This document shows, piece after piece, positions 53,639 through 62,014 of a stretch of DNA of 64,000 nucleotides. The stretch covers positions 330,954 to 394,953 of the forward strand of contig NZ_LMLZ01000020.1 in NCBI RefSeq assembly GCF_001422735.1. The letters run 5' to 3'. A model generated the notes under the pieces. It saw only the letters and a list, made by a program, of their open reading frames with translations, made no database searches and was not told the origin of the DNA. A program made the translations under genes and the position numbers. The DNA is from Acidovorax sp. Leaf78. GTDB taxonomy: Bacteria; Pseudomonadota; Gammaproteobacteria; Burkholderiales; Burkholderiaceae_C. Position 1 is the stretch's first letter; every line of letters begins with the position of its first letter.

Positions 53639-54828
53639 CGCTGCCAGCTCCACTGCACCAGCGGACGGGCGGCCTGCCAGCTGTGCATGCGCCCGAGCGG
53701 CTGGGCGCTGGACAGCTCCAGCCGCAGTAGCTGCCCGCCGTGCGCGCCATGCAGCTGCACCAGCAGCGCCTGCGTCTCCAGCGTGACGGCGTTGACCACC
53801 AGGCGGCAACCGGCGGGCATCAACGCCTGCAGTTCGGCGAACAGCGCGGCGTCGAAACCGCCACCGACAAACACCGCCTGGGGCGACGGCAACCCGTGCA
53901 AGGCTGCGGGTGCGAGGCCGTGCACCACCTGCAGCGCGGCGTGCAGGCCCACGCGCTCGGCGTTGCGGCGGATGTTGTCGGCGCGGGCCGCGTGCTGCTC
54001 CACGCAGTGCGCCATGCCTCCGGCCAGGCACCATTCCACCGCGATGGAGCCGGAGCCGCTGCCGATGTCCCACAGCCGCTCGCCGCGCCGTGGCGCCAGG
54101 GCGGCCAGCGTGAGCGCGCGGGCCGGGGCCTTGGTGATCTGGCCGTCGTGCGCATAAAAATCGTCGGCACGGCCCGGCACCTGGGGCATGCCCACGCCGC
54201 CCAGGGCCTGCAGGGCCACGGCCAAGGGGGCCTGTGCGGGGTCTGCCGGCAGCGCGATGATCGCCTCGTGCGCCGCCAGCCTGCGGCAGCGCTCACGCGG
54301 GCCGCCCACGGCCTCCATCACCCACAGGCTGCTGTCGCCCCAGCCTTCGTGCACCAGCCACTGCGCCAGCTGCGCCACGGCCGCGCCATCGCGCAGCAGC
54401 ACGATGAACTGCCGCCCTGGCGCCAGGCGGGGCAGCAACTGCTGCAGCGGGCTGGCGTGCAGCCCCAGGCAATCGACTGCCTCCAGCCGCCATCCCAGGC
54501 GCGCCGCGACCAGCGAGAATGTCGAGGGTTGCGCGTGGCAGCGCCACTCGTGGGGCGCTAGGTGCGCCGCCAGGCTGCCGCCCGCGCCGAACCAGAACGG
54601 GTCGCCCGATGCCAGCACCACCACGCGCTGCCCGCGCAGGGCCAGCACGGGGGCGACGTCGAAGGGCACAGGCCAGGGCTGGCCGCGGTCTCCCACCTCG
54701 GCCAGCGCCAGGTGGCGCGGGCCGCCGAACACCACCTGGGCGGCATCGAGTGCGCGGCGGGCGGCGGGGGCCAGTCCTTCCAGCCCATCTTCACTCAGGC
54801 CGACCAATGTCAACCACGGATCAGTCAT
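53635..54828 (-). CDS. cobL: Precorrin-6Y C5,15-methyltransferase (decarboxylating) CobL
   Basis: Two-domain enzyme of 397 residues. N-terminal CbiE-like methylase (TLVGLSEDGLEGLAPAARRA, VLASGDPFWFGAGGSLA) and C-terminal CbiT-like domain (DIGSGSGSIAVEWCLAGG). It methylates C-5 and C-15 and decarboxylates. Its start codon (54828-54826) overlaps the cobK start on the opposite strand: the four bases CATG carry both ATGs. It starts the cobL-E-M-F run. Confidence 0.93.
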   Translation of the reverse strand: MTDPWLTLVGLSEDGLEGLAPAARRALDAAQVVFGGPRHLALAEVGDRGQPWPVPFDVAPVLALRGQRVVVLASGDPFWFGAGGSLAAHLAPHEWRCHAQPSTFSLVAARLGWRLEAVDCLGLHASPLQQLLPRLAPGRQFIVLLRDGAAVAQLAQWLVHEGWGDSSLWVMEAVGGPRERCRRLAAHEAIIALPADPAQAPLAVALQALGGVGMPQVPGRADDFYAHDGQITKAPARALTLAALAPRRGERLWDIGSGSGSIAVEWCLAGGMAHCVEQHAARADNIRRNAERVGLHAALQVVHGLAPAALHGLPSPQAVFVGGGFDAALFAELQALMPAGCRLVVNAVTLETQALLVQLHGAHGGQLLRLELSSAQPLGRMHSWQAARPLVQWSWQR

Positions 54829-55606
54829 GACGCATGTTCTCCTGCTGGGCGGTACCACCGGCGCCAGCCAGTTGGCCCAGGCCCTGCACCAGGCGGGCGT
54901 GCCGGCCGTTTTTTCGTATGCGGGCGTCACACAGGCCCCGCTGGCGCAGCCCTTGCCTGTGCGCGTCGGCGGCTTTGGCGGGGTGCCGGGGCTGGTGCAG
55001 TACCTCGTGGACCATGGCATCACGCACGCGGTCGACGCCACGCACCCCTTTGCCGCGCAGATGAGCCGCCATGCCTGCGAGGCGTGTGGCATGGCCGGTG
55101 TGCCGCTGCTGGCGCTGGAGCGTGCCCCGTGGCAACCCGGGCCGGGCGACCGGTGGATCGACGTGCCCGACATGGCGACCGCTGCCTTGGCTTTGCCAGA
55201 GACACCGGCGCGGGTGTTCCTGGCCGTGGGGCGCAAGCAGCTGCAGGCCTTTGCGGGCCTGGGGCAGCACCACTACCTGCTGCGGCTGGTGGATGCCCCC
55301 GAACCCGGCAGCCTGCCTTGGCCCGATGCCTCGGTGGGCCTGGAGATCGGGCGTGGCCCCTTCAGCGCGGACCAAGACCTGGCCCTGCTGCAGGCGCACC
55401 GCGTGCAGTGGCTGGTGGCCAAGAACGCGGGCGGCGAGGCCACGCGCGGCAAGCTCGACGCGGCGCGCGCGCTGGGCCTGCCGGTGGTGATGGTGCAGCG
55501 GCCAGCCCTGCCGCAGCGTGCGCGCACCGAGGATGTGGGCGCGGTGATGCACTGGCTGCGTCATGGCGCATTGCCTGGTGAAGACGCGTCGGCTGGCACG
55601 CCATAA
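54827..55606 (+). CDS. cobK: Precorrin-6A reductase CobK
   Basis: Reductase of 259 residues: HVLLLGGTTGASQLAQALHQ at the N-terminus, DATHPFAAQMSRHA, and GRGPFSADQDLALLQAHRVQ then WLVAKNAGGEAT. It reduces precorrin-6A with NADPH. It is the only plus-strand gene in the cob block. Its start overlaps cobL's by 2 nt and its end overlaps the 3' end of cobJ by 46 nt, so it is fully wedged between oppositely directed genes. Confidence 0.92.
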   Translation: MTHVLLLGGTTGASQLAQALHQAGVPAVFSYAGVTQAPLAQPLPVRVGGFGGVPGLVQYLVDHGITHAVDATHPFAAQMSRHACEACGMAGVPLLALERAPWQPGPGDRWIDVPDMATAALALPETPARVFLAVGRKQLQAFAGLGQHHYLLRLVDAPEPGSLPWPDASVGLEIGRGPFSADQDLALLQAHRVQWLVAKNAGGEATRGKLDAARALGLPVVMVQRPALPQRARTEDVGAVMHWLRHGALPGEDASAGTP

Positions 55607-56391
55607 AAGCGCGGCGTGTAGGTGAACCGGCCCACGCGCCGCGTGGTGCTGTTGCCCACCAGCACCACGGTGCGCATGTCGGCCATCTCGGGCGCAGCCT
55701 CGGCCAGGGTGCAGACGGTGAGCTGCTCGTCGGGCGTGGACACGGCCCGCGCAAACACCAGCAGGCGCCCGGGCTCGCAGTGGGCGCGCAGCAATTCCAG
55801 CAGCCGCACGAAGCCCTCGGGCCGGCTGCGCGAGCGCGGGTTGTAGAAGGCCATCGCGAAGTCGGCCTCGGCCGCAAGCCGCACGCGCTTGGCGATCACC
55901 GGCCAGGGCTTGAGGTTGTCCGAGAGGTTGATGCAGCAAAAGTCGTGGCCCAGCGGCGCCCCGGCGCGCGCGGCTGCCGCGAGCATGGCAGTGATGCCGG
56001 GCAGCACCTGCACGTCCAGCGCCTGCCAGGCTGCCGATGTGGCGGGCTCGGCGTGCTCCATGGCCTCGAACACTGCTGACGCCATGGCAAACACGCCGGG
56101 GTCGCCCGACGACACCACCACGACCTGCCGGCCTTGTGCGGCCAGGGCCAGCGCCTGTTGCGCGCGGTCCAGTTCCACCCGGTTGTCGGACGCGTGCCAG
56201 GCCACAGGTTGTAGTGCGTCGGCTTGCTGCCGCAGGGCTTGCGCCCGCTCGACGTACGGCAAGTAGCCGACCACATCGGTGGCGTGCTGCAGGGCGGCTG
56301 CCACCTCGGGTGTGATCTGCGCCAGCGAGCCGGGGCCCAGGCCTGCGATGGTCAGGCGGCCCGGGGCGGGGTTGGCAGACCCGTTCACCAT
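55561..56391 (-). CDS. cobJ: Precorrin-3B C17-methyltransferase CobJ
   Basis: Tetrapyrrole methylase of 276 residues: TIAGLGPGSLAQITPEVAAA, VVSSGDPGVFAMASAVFE, and NPRSRSRPEGFVRLLELLR. It methylates C-17 with ring contraction. It overlaps cobI by 7 nt upstream and cobK (opposite strand) by 46 nt at its end. Confidence 0.94.
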   Translation of the reverse strand: MVNGSANPAPGRLTIAGLGPGSLAQITPEVAAALQHATDVVGYLPYVERAQALRQQADALQPVAWHASDNRVELDRAQQALALAAQGRQVVVVSSGDPGVFAMASAVFEAMEHAEPATSAAWQALDVQVLPGITAMLAAAARAGAPLGHDFCCINLSDNLKPWPVIAKRVRLAAEADFAMAFYNPRSRSRPEGFVRLLELLRAHCEPGRLLVFARAVSTPDEQLTVCTLAEAAPEMADMRTVVLVGNSTTRRVGRFTYTPRFYGVPADASSPGNAP

Positions 56392-57155
56392 GCCGCCTCC
56401 GGCCGCCGTCCCTGGCCGTGCACCAGCACGATGGCGAAGTAGGGGCAGGCGTCGTCCGCCACTTCGGCCAGGCGCGCGACCTGCTGCGTGGACGTGGTGC
56501 CGTTTTGCACCAGCCACGCGGTATCGAGCCGCCCGGTGCGCACCAGCGCGCGGCGGATGCGGGGCAGGTTGCGCCCCACCTTCATCACCACCAGCGCGTC
56601 GGCGGTCTGCATGCGGCGCACCAGTTCGTCCTCGGGCAGGGTGCCGGTCATCACGCTCAGCACGTCGTCGCCCCAGGTGATGGGCTCGCCCGTGGCGTGC
56701 CAGCAACCCACCATGCCGGGGATGCCGGGCACCACATCGGGCGCGGTGCCGGTGCGCTCGCGCAGGCGGGTGTACAGGTGCATGAACGAGCCGTACAGAA
56801 ACGGGTCGCCTTCGCACAGCACCACCACCTGCTGGGTTTGCGCCAGCAGGGCCAGGCGCGTGCACCAGTCGTCGTAGAAGGCCGAGAGCTGGGCTACGTA
56901 GTCCGCGCTGTCCACCGGCAGTTCGGTGGTCACGGGGTATTCCATGGGGTATTCCGTCACGCCGGGTGCGAGCAGGCCCTGCACCAGCTGGCGCGCCTTG
57001 CCGGGGCGGCCCTTCTTGCGGAAGAAGGCCACGTGGAGCGCGCCGCGCACCAGGCGGTCGGCCTTCACGCTCATCAGGTCGGGGTCACCGGGGCCCAGGC
57101 CCACGCACACGATGCCGGGCCGGGCCTGCGCGGATGCCATGGCGCTACTCGACAT
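56385..57155 (-). CDS. cobI: Precorrin-2 C20-methyltransferase CobI
   Basis: Tetrapyrrole methylase of 256 residues: CVGLGPGDPDLMSVKADRLV, LCEGDPFLYGSFMHLYTRL, and VVPGIPGMVGCWHATGEPIT. It methylates C-20 of precorrin-2. It starts inside the 3' end of cobH (overlap of 11 nt), or at a second ATG at 57140. Confidence 0.94.
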   Translation of the reverse strand: MSSSAMASAQARPGIVCVGLGPGDPDLMSVKADRLVRGALHVAFFRKKGRPGKARQLVQGLLAPGVTEYPMEYPVTTELPVDSADYVAQLSAFYDDWCTRLALLAQTQQVVVLCEGDPFLYGSFMHLYTRLRERTGTAPDVVPGIPGMVGCWHATGEPITWGDDVLSVMTGTLPEDELVRRMQTADALVVMKVGRNLPRIRRALVRTGRLDTAWLVQNGTTSTQQVARLAEVADDACPYFAIVLVHGQGRRPEAAW

Positions 57156-57774
57156 CGCTGGCCAGTGCGTTGATGGCGGCCACCGTCATCGCAGAGCCGC
57201 CCAGGCGGCCGCGCACGATCATCGCCGGCACGGGCAGGTCGTGCATCAGGGCATCTTTGGATTCGGCCGCGCCGATGAAGCCCACCGGGCAGCCGATGAT
57301 GGCCGCAGGGCGCGGGCAACCGGGCTCCTGCAGCATGTTGAGCAGGTGGAACAGGGCTGTGGGTGCGTTGCCGATGGCGACCACGGCGCCCTGCAGCTGC
57401 GGGCGCCACAGCTCCACCGCCGCGGCGCTGCGCGTGGTGCCCAGTTGCTGGGCGAGAGCGGGTATCCGCTCGTCCTGCAGCGTGCAGATGATGGGGTTGG
57501 TGGCGGGCAGGCGGGTGCGGGTGATGCCCTCGCTCACCATGCGCACATCGCACAGCACGGGGGCGCCGTCCTGCAGCGCCTGGCGCGCGGCCTCGGCCAT
57601 GCCGGGGGAGAACATCACGAGCGGGGCCAGCTCGACCATGCCCGCGGCGTGGATCATGCGCACCACGACGCGCTCTTCGACGGGGGTGAAGCGGCTCAGC
57701 TCGGCTTCGCGCCGGATGGTGGCAAAGGACTGCCGGTAGATCTCGGCGCCCTGGGTTTCGTAGCGGTGGAGCAT
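57145..57774 (-). CDS. cobH: Precorrin-8X methylmutase CobH
   Basis: Protein of 209 residues. The catalytic His is in VVRMIHAAGMVELA. Family blocks include GCPVGFIGAAESKDAL and IVRGRLGGSAMTVAAINALA. It moves a methyl group from C-11 to C-12. Its start lies within the 3' end of cobG (79-nt overlap), an unusually long overlap for this operon. Confidence 0.94.
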   Translation of the reverse strand: MLHRYETQGAEIYRQSFATIRREAELSRFTPVEERVVVRMIHAAGMVELAPLVMFSPGMAEAARQALQDGAPVLCDVRMVSEGITRTRLPATNPIICTLQDERIPALAQQLGTTRSAAAVELWRPQLQGAVVAIGNAPTALFHLLNMLQEPGCPRPAAIIGCPVGFIGAAESKDALMHDLPVPAMIVRGRLGGSAMTVAAINALASDVE

Positions 57775-59135
57775 GAATTCTTTGCAAACAACAACCCGGG
57801 ATTGTCTTGCAGGATGGCCTCCTTCATGCGCTCATCGGTGACCTGGCTGGCAGTCCCTTGGCGAATCACCGCCCAAATCGGTCCGCGTTCGGTCGCTTCC
57901 GCCCGCAGAGCGACCGTGGCCGGCGCCTGGCGCGCGCAGCCTTTGGCGCAGCCCGACACGTGCAGGTGCGCGCCCGGCGGCACGTGGGGCGCGCAGGTCA
58001 GCGCCAGGGCCTGGGTGGGGGCGTGGGCCTGCGGGCAGCCCGGGGCGCCGGTGCACGCGGAAACGCGCAGGCGCGGGTCGTCGGGGTGGGTGATCCAGTG
58101 CGGGCTGGATGGGAGGCCCGCCGCGGCATCACATCCCTGCCTGCCGCCGCCAACGGCGTCGGAGCCAGATTCCAGCAACACCATGCGCCACGGCGTGATG
58201 CGCAGGCCCGTGACGCCGCTGCGGCGCGCTGCGCAAACCATTTCGGCCCACGCTTGGGCAGGCACCCGCCCCAGCGGGGCCGCCACCAGCGTGCCGACGC
58301 CGGGCACCAGGCAGGGCAGGGCATCGCCTTCAAGGGGCGGCTCTGACGCTTGTGCAGAGACCACCCCGTCGGCCGGCACCCACGCCACGCCCGCAGGCAG
58401 GCTCGTCAGCCATTCCAGAGACGTGGATGACGTGGCCGTGGAATTTTCGTCAGCAGGGTGATGAAGTGCGCTTTCCAGTTCTTTTGCACAGGCGGCCATG
58501 CGTCCGGGCCGTTGCCCCAAGGCTTTCTGGCGCACGCAACGTTGTGCAAACCAGCGTGCCAGTGCCAGGCCTGCAGCCACAGCGTCTTGCTGGTTGTTTG
58601 CCGCCAGCGCCCAGCGCAGTCCATCGGGCTGCACACACCATGCGGTGGTGCCCGGGCCCGGTGCGCGCAGCAGGCGGATGTCCGCCGACACGCCATGCAG
58701 CCAAGTCGAATATCCGCCGTCGATGGACCAGCCGAACTTGGCGGGCAGGGCGTCCAGTTCTGGCGACTGCGCCAGCGCCTGGTGCAGCGCCAAAGCCAGC
58801 GCCTGCACCCCGTCGCCGAGCCGGTGCAGCGGGTCGACCACTACATTGCGCAGGCGCTCGCTGCGTGCATCCGCATCCAGCAGCCCGCAGGCCGCCAGGG
58901 ATCGCAGCAACGCGGCATGGCGCTCGGGCGGCACGCCGCGCAGCTGCACGTTGGCGCGGCTCGACAGCTCCAGCGTGCCCGCACCGTGCACCTGCGCCAG
59001 GCGCGACAGCCGCAGTGCCTGGTGCAGGGTCAGCCAGCCCAGCGGCGGGCGCACGCGCACCACCAGCCCGTCGCCCGAGGCCATGGGCTGCCAGGCGCCG
59101 GGGCACCAGCCTTGGATGTGCGGTGTGGGATTCAT
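57696..59135 (-). CDS. cobG: Precorrin-3B synthase CobG (O2-dependent)
   Basis: Nitrite/sulfite-reductase-like protein of 479 residues. Two ferredoxin-like halves; the 4Fe-4S/siroheme-type cysteines are in SACTGAPGCPQAHAP and SGCAKGCARQ. CobG uses O2 to make precorrin-3B, which marks the aerobic pathway. ATG 59135 gives the family N-terminus (MNPTPHIQGWCPGAWQPM). Its last ~25 residues overlap cobH and look unlike conserved CobG sequence. Confidence 0.88.
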   Translation of the reverse strand: MNPTPHIQGWCPGAWQPMASGDGLVVRVRPPLGWLTLHQALRLSRLAQVHGAGTLELSSRANVQLRGVPPERHAALLRSLAACGLLDADARSERLRNVVVDPLHRLGDGVQALALALHQALAQSPELDALPAKFGWSIDGGYSTWLHGVSADIRLLRAPGPGTTAWCVQPDGLRWALAANNQQDAVAAGLALARWFAQRCVRQKALGQRPGRMAACAKELESALHHPADENSTATSSTSLEWLTSLPAGVAWVPADGVVSAQASEPPLEGDALPCLVPGVGTLVAAPLGRVPAQAWAEMVCAARRSGVTGLRITPWRMVLLESGSDAVGGGRQGCDAAAGLPSSPHWITHPDDPRLRVSACTGAPGCPQAHAPTQALALTCAPHVPPGAHLHVSGCAKGCARQAPATVALRAEATERGPIWAVIRQGTASQVTDERMKEAILQDNPGLLFAKNSCSTATKPRAPRSTGSPLPPSGAKPS

Positions 59136-59388
59136 GCAGGGGGAACAGGAGGAGCGCTTGCGCGCAGGCGGATGCGTGGGCCGCGCAACCGACAAATGTA
59201 CCTGCGGCGTGGTCGGCCACGACCGGGCAGTCGCCGTCAACCCGCAGCCCGGTCGCGGGACTTTTGCCTTGCGCGCTGCTGCTGGCGCGGCGTTCTATGT
59301 GAAGATTGGCAAGCCCCTTGCGGTGCGTTGCGCAGCCCCGCGCCGCACGGCATACACGATGCCGTATGACAGGAATGCAGGCCCCCGT
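59136..59388. other. 253-bp divergent promoter region between cobG and a LysR gene
   Basis: No gene could be supported. I looked for a cobalamin riboswitch on the minus strand (the B12-box and GCCACTG-type elements) and did not recognise one. The sequence is GC-rich with several short inverted repeats. Promoters for both genes must lie here, but no clear -10/-35 pair stands out. Confidence 0.5.
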
Positions 59389-60321
59389 ATGAGAGACCAC
59401 GCCCTTTTCGACAAGATAGACCTCCATCTCATAAGGGTCTTGCACACCGTGCTCACAGAACGCAGCGTATCGAGGGCCGCCGTCCGGCTGGGCATGCACC
59501 AGCCGGCCGTGTCTGCCGCGCTCAAGCGCCTGCGGGACCTGGCGGGCGACCCGCTGCTGGTGCGATCGGGTGCCAACATGATGCCCACCGACGCCGCGCT
59601 GCGCATGGTGGAGCCCGCAGGGGCCATCCTGCGCTCGGCCGAAGCGCTGTTCTCCGATGCGCGGGGGTTCGATCCGCGCACGTCCACCCGCACCTTCCGC
59701 GTGGCGGCCAGCGACTACCTGGACCCGCTTTTCCTGCCCCAGCTGGTCGCGCGCCTGAAGGTCGAGGCACCGCTGTGCCCGATCGAGATATTGCCGCTGT
59801 CGGCCGACGCCCACTACCACGCGCACCTGGCCCAGGGCGAGGTCGATGTGGTCATCGGCAACTGGCCGCAGCCGCCCGACGACCTGCACATGGGCCGCCT
59901 GTTCGGCGACGAGGTGGTGTGCCTGGTCAGCCGCGAGCACCCGGCCGTGCGCCGGGGCTGGGACGCCGAGAGCTGGCTGGCCGCCGAGCACATCGCGCCC
60001 ACCCCCACCCACCCGGGTGCGCGTGGCGTGATCGACGCGCACCTGGACAGCCTGGGCATGGCCCGCAACATCACCGCACGCTGCGCGCACTTCAGCGCCA
60101 TACCGCCCATCGTGGCATCGAGCCTGCTGGTGCTGACCACCGGCCGCCAGTACTGCGAACGCTACGTTGACCAGCTGCCGCTGGCCATCTTGCCCAGCCC
60201 CGTGCCCTTTCCGCGCCTGATGTACTACCAGCTGTGGCATGCGCGCACCCACCATTCGGCGGCGGCCATCTGGCTGCGCGACTGCGTGAAGACCGTGGCT
60301 GCGTCGCTACGAAAAGAATAG
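59389..60321 (+). CDS. LysR-family transcriptional regulator
   Basis: LysR regulator of 310 residues with HTH SVSRAAVRLGMHQPAVSAAL then KRLRDLAGDPLLVRSG and an effector domain from TRTFRVAASDYLDPLFLP. The NodD/PcaQ-like N-terminus (FDKIDLHLIRVLHTVLTERS) suggests a catabolic regulator. It is divergent from cobG and followed by a purine-type ABC operon, either of which could be its target. Its stop codon (60319-60321) is supplied by a dispersed repeat copy. A start at ATG 59389 is chosen; an upstream Met (59359) is possible. Confidence 0.88.
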   Translation: MRDHALFDKIDLHLIRVLHTVLTERSVSRAAVRLGMHQPAVSAALKRLRDLAGDPLLVRSGANMMPTDAALRMVEPAGAILRSAEALFSDARGFDPRTSTRTFRVAASDYLDPLFLPQLVARLKVEAPLCPIEILPLSADAHYHAHLAQGEVDVVIGNWPQPPDDLHMGRLFGDEVVCLVSREHPAVRRGWDAESWLAAEHIAPTPTHPGARGVIDAHLDSLGMARNITARCAHFSAIPPIVASSLLVLTTGRQYCERYVDQLPLAILPSPVPFPRLMYYQLWHARTHHSAAAIWLRDCVKTVAASLRKE

Positions 60322-60370
60322 CTGCTAGCGCATACGGAGCAAGCGCAAGGCGGTATTTTCATTCCAAAAA
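60307..60370. repeat. Dispersed ATAGCTGCT repeat, copy 7, overlapping the LysR stop
   Basis: It reads CGAAAAGAATAGCTGCTAGC then GCAAGCGCAAGGCGG and TATTTTCATT. The TAG in AATAGCTG is the LysR stop codon. It lies just upstream of the ABC transporter operon. Confidence 0.75.
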
Positions 60371-60400
60371 CAAGTCATAAAACTGAGAGACAATCCCCGC

Positions 60401-62014
60401 ATGAGTTCACCTCCTACCTCCAGCGCCCCGGGTGGTCCGGGCGCACCGCCGCCCCGGCTGCAGCTCGCGGGCATCACCAAGCGCTACCCGGCCGTGGTGG
60501 CCAACAGCGGCGTGTCGCTGACGGTGCTGCCCGGCGAGATCCACGCCGTGCTGGGCGAGAACGGCGCGGGCAAGTCCACGCTGATGAAGATCATCTACGG
60601 CTCGGTCAAGCCCGACGAGGGCAGCGTGCACTTCAACGGCCAGGCCGTGCAGGTGCGCAACCCGCAGGAGGCGCGCGCGCTGGGCATCGCCATGGTGTTC
60701 CAGCACTTCAGTTTGTTCGACACGCTCACGGTGGCCGAGAACGTCTGGCTGGGCCTGGACAAGAGCCTGTCGCTGCCCGAGGTCACGCAGCGCATCACTG
60801 CCAAGGCGGCCGAGTACGGCCTCGACATCGACCCCCTGCGCCCGGTGCACACCCTGAGCGTGGGTGAGATGCAGCGGGTGGAGATCATCCGTGCGCTGCT
60901 CACCAACCCCAAGGTGCTGATCCTGGACGAGCCCACCTCGGTGCTCACGCCCCAGGCGGTCGAAAAACTCTTCGTCGTGCTGCGCCAGCTGGCCAGCGAG
61001 GGCTGCAGCATCCTCTACATCAGCCACAAGCTGCACGAGATCCGTGCGCTGTGCACCGCCTGCACCGTGCTGCGCGGTGGCAAGGTCACGGGCGTGTGCA
61101 ACCCGGCCGAGGAATCGAACGCGTCGCTCTCGCGCCTGATGATCGGCGCCGAGCCGCCGGCGCTGGAGCACCGCGCGGTGCAGACCGGCGCCACGGTGCT
61201 GCGTGTGCAGGGCCTGTCGCTGCCGCGCGCGGACCAGTTCGGCGTGGACCTGGTCGACCTGCAGTTCGAGGTCAAGGCGGGCGAGGTGGTGGGCATTGCC
61301 GGAGTGTCCGGCAACGGCCAGAAGGAGCTGCTGTACGCATTGTCGGGCGAGGACACGCGGGCGGAGCCCGCCGCCATCCAGGTGGCCGGGCAGAACGCGG
61401 GCCGCATGCGCCCCGGGCAGCGCCGTGCGCTGGGCCTGCACTTCGTGCCCGAGGAGCGCCTGGGCCGGGGCGCCGTGCCCACCATGGGCCTGGCGCACAA
61501 CCTGCTGCTCACGCGCACCAACTCGGTGGCGGGCAGCGGCTGGATCAAGGTGGGTGCGCTGGAGGCGCATGCCAAGGCGCTGATCGAGCGCTTCAACGTG
61601 AAGGCGGGCGGCCCGCACGCGGCGGCCAAATCGCTGTCGGGCGGCAATCTGCAAAAGTTCATCGTGGGGCGTGAGATCGACGCCAACCCCAAGCTGCTCA
61701 TCGTCTCGCAGCCCACCTGGGGCGTGGACGTGGGTGCGGCGGCGCAGATCCGCGGCTCCATCCTGGCGCTGCGCGATGCCGGCTGCGCGGTGCTGGTGGT
61801 CAGTGAAGAGCTGGATGAACTGTTCGAAATCTGCGACCGGCTGCATGTGGTGGCCAAGGGGCACCTGTCGCCCTCGGTACCGCGCGCCGATGCCACGGTG
61901 GAGCAGATCGGCGAATGGATGAGTGGCCTGTGGCATGCCGACGTGCAGGCCCATCTGGCCCAGAACGTTCACAGCGCCCACAGCGCCAAGGTGGGGGAGG
62001 TGCAGCATGCTTAA
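60401..62014 (+). CDS. ABC transporter ATPase with two nucleotide-binding domains (nucleoside/purine-type)
   Basis: Protein of 537 residues with two NBDs. First: Walker A GENGAGKSTLM, signature LSVGEMQRVEI, Walker B VLILDEPTSVL. Second: Walker A region GIAGVSGNGQKELL (degenerate), signature LSGGNLQKFIVGREI, Walker B LLIVSQPTWGVDVGA. This resembles the sugar/nucleoside-type (NupA, RbsA-like) fused ATPases. The second Walker A lacks the Lys-Ser/Thr pair, as is typical for this subfamily. It overlaps the first permease by 8 nt. Confidence 0.9.
   Translation: MSSPPTSSAPGGPGAPPPRLQLAGITKRYPAVVANSGVSLTVLPGEIHAVLGENGAGKSTLMKIIYGSVKPDEGSVHFNGQAVQVRNPQEARALGIAMVFQHFSLFDTLTVAENVWLGLDKSLSLPEVTQRITAKAAEYGLDIDPLRPVHTLSVGEMQRVEIIRALLTNPKVLILDEPTSVLTPQAVEKLFVVLRQLASEGCSILYISHKLHEIRALCTACTVLRGGKVTGVCNPAEESNASLSRLMIGAEPPALEHRAVQTGATVLRVQGLSLPRADQFGVDLVDLQFEVKAGEVVGIAGVSGNGQKELLYALSGEDTRAEPAAIQVAGQNAGRMRPGQRRALGLHFVPEERLGRGAVPTMGLAHNLLLTRTNSVAGSGWIKVGALEAHAKALIERFNVKAGGPHAAAKSLSGGNLQKFIVGREIDANPKLLIVSQPTWGVDVGAAAQIRGSILALRDAGCAVLVVSEELDELFEICDRLHVVAKGHLSPSVPRADATVEQIGEWMSGLWHADVQAHLAQNVHSAHSAKVGEVQHA

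Noticed and set aside
59136..59388. Cobalamin riboswitch upstream of cobG
   Set aside because: I looked on the minus strand for the B12 box and the conserved GCCACTG-type elements and did not find a convincing arrangement; only scattered GC-rich inverted repeats were present.
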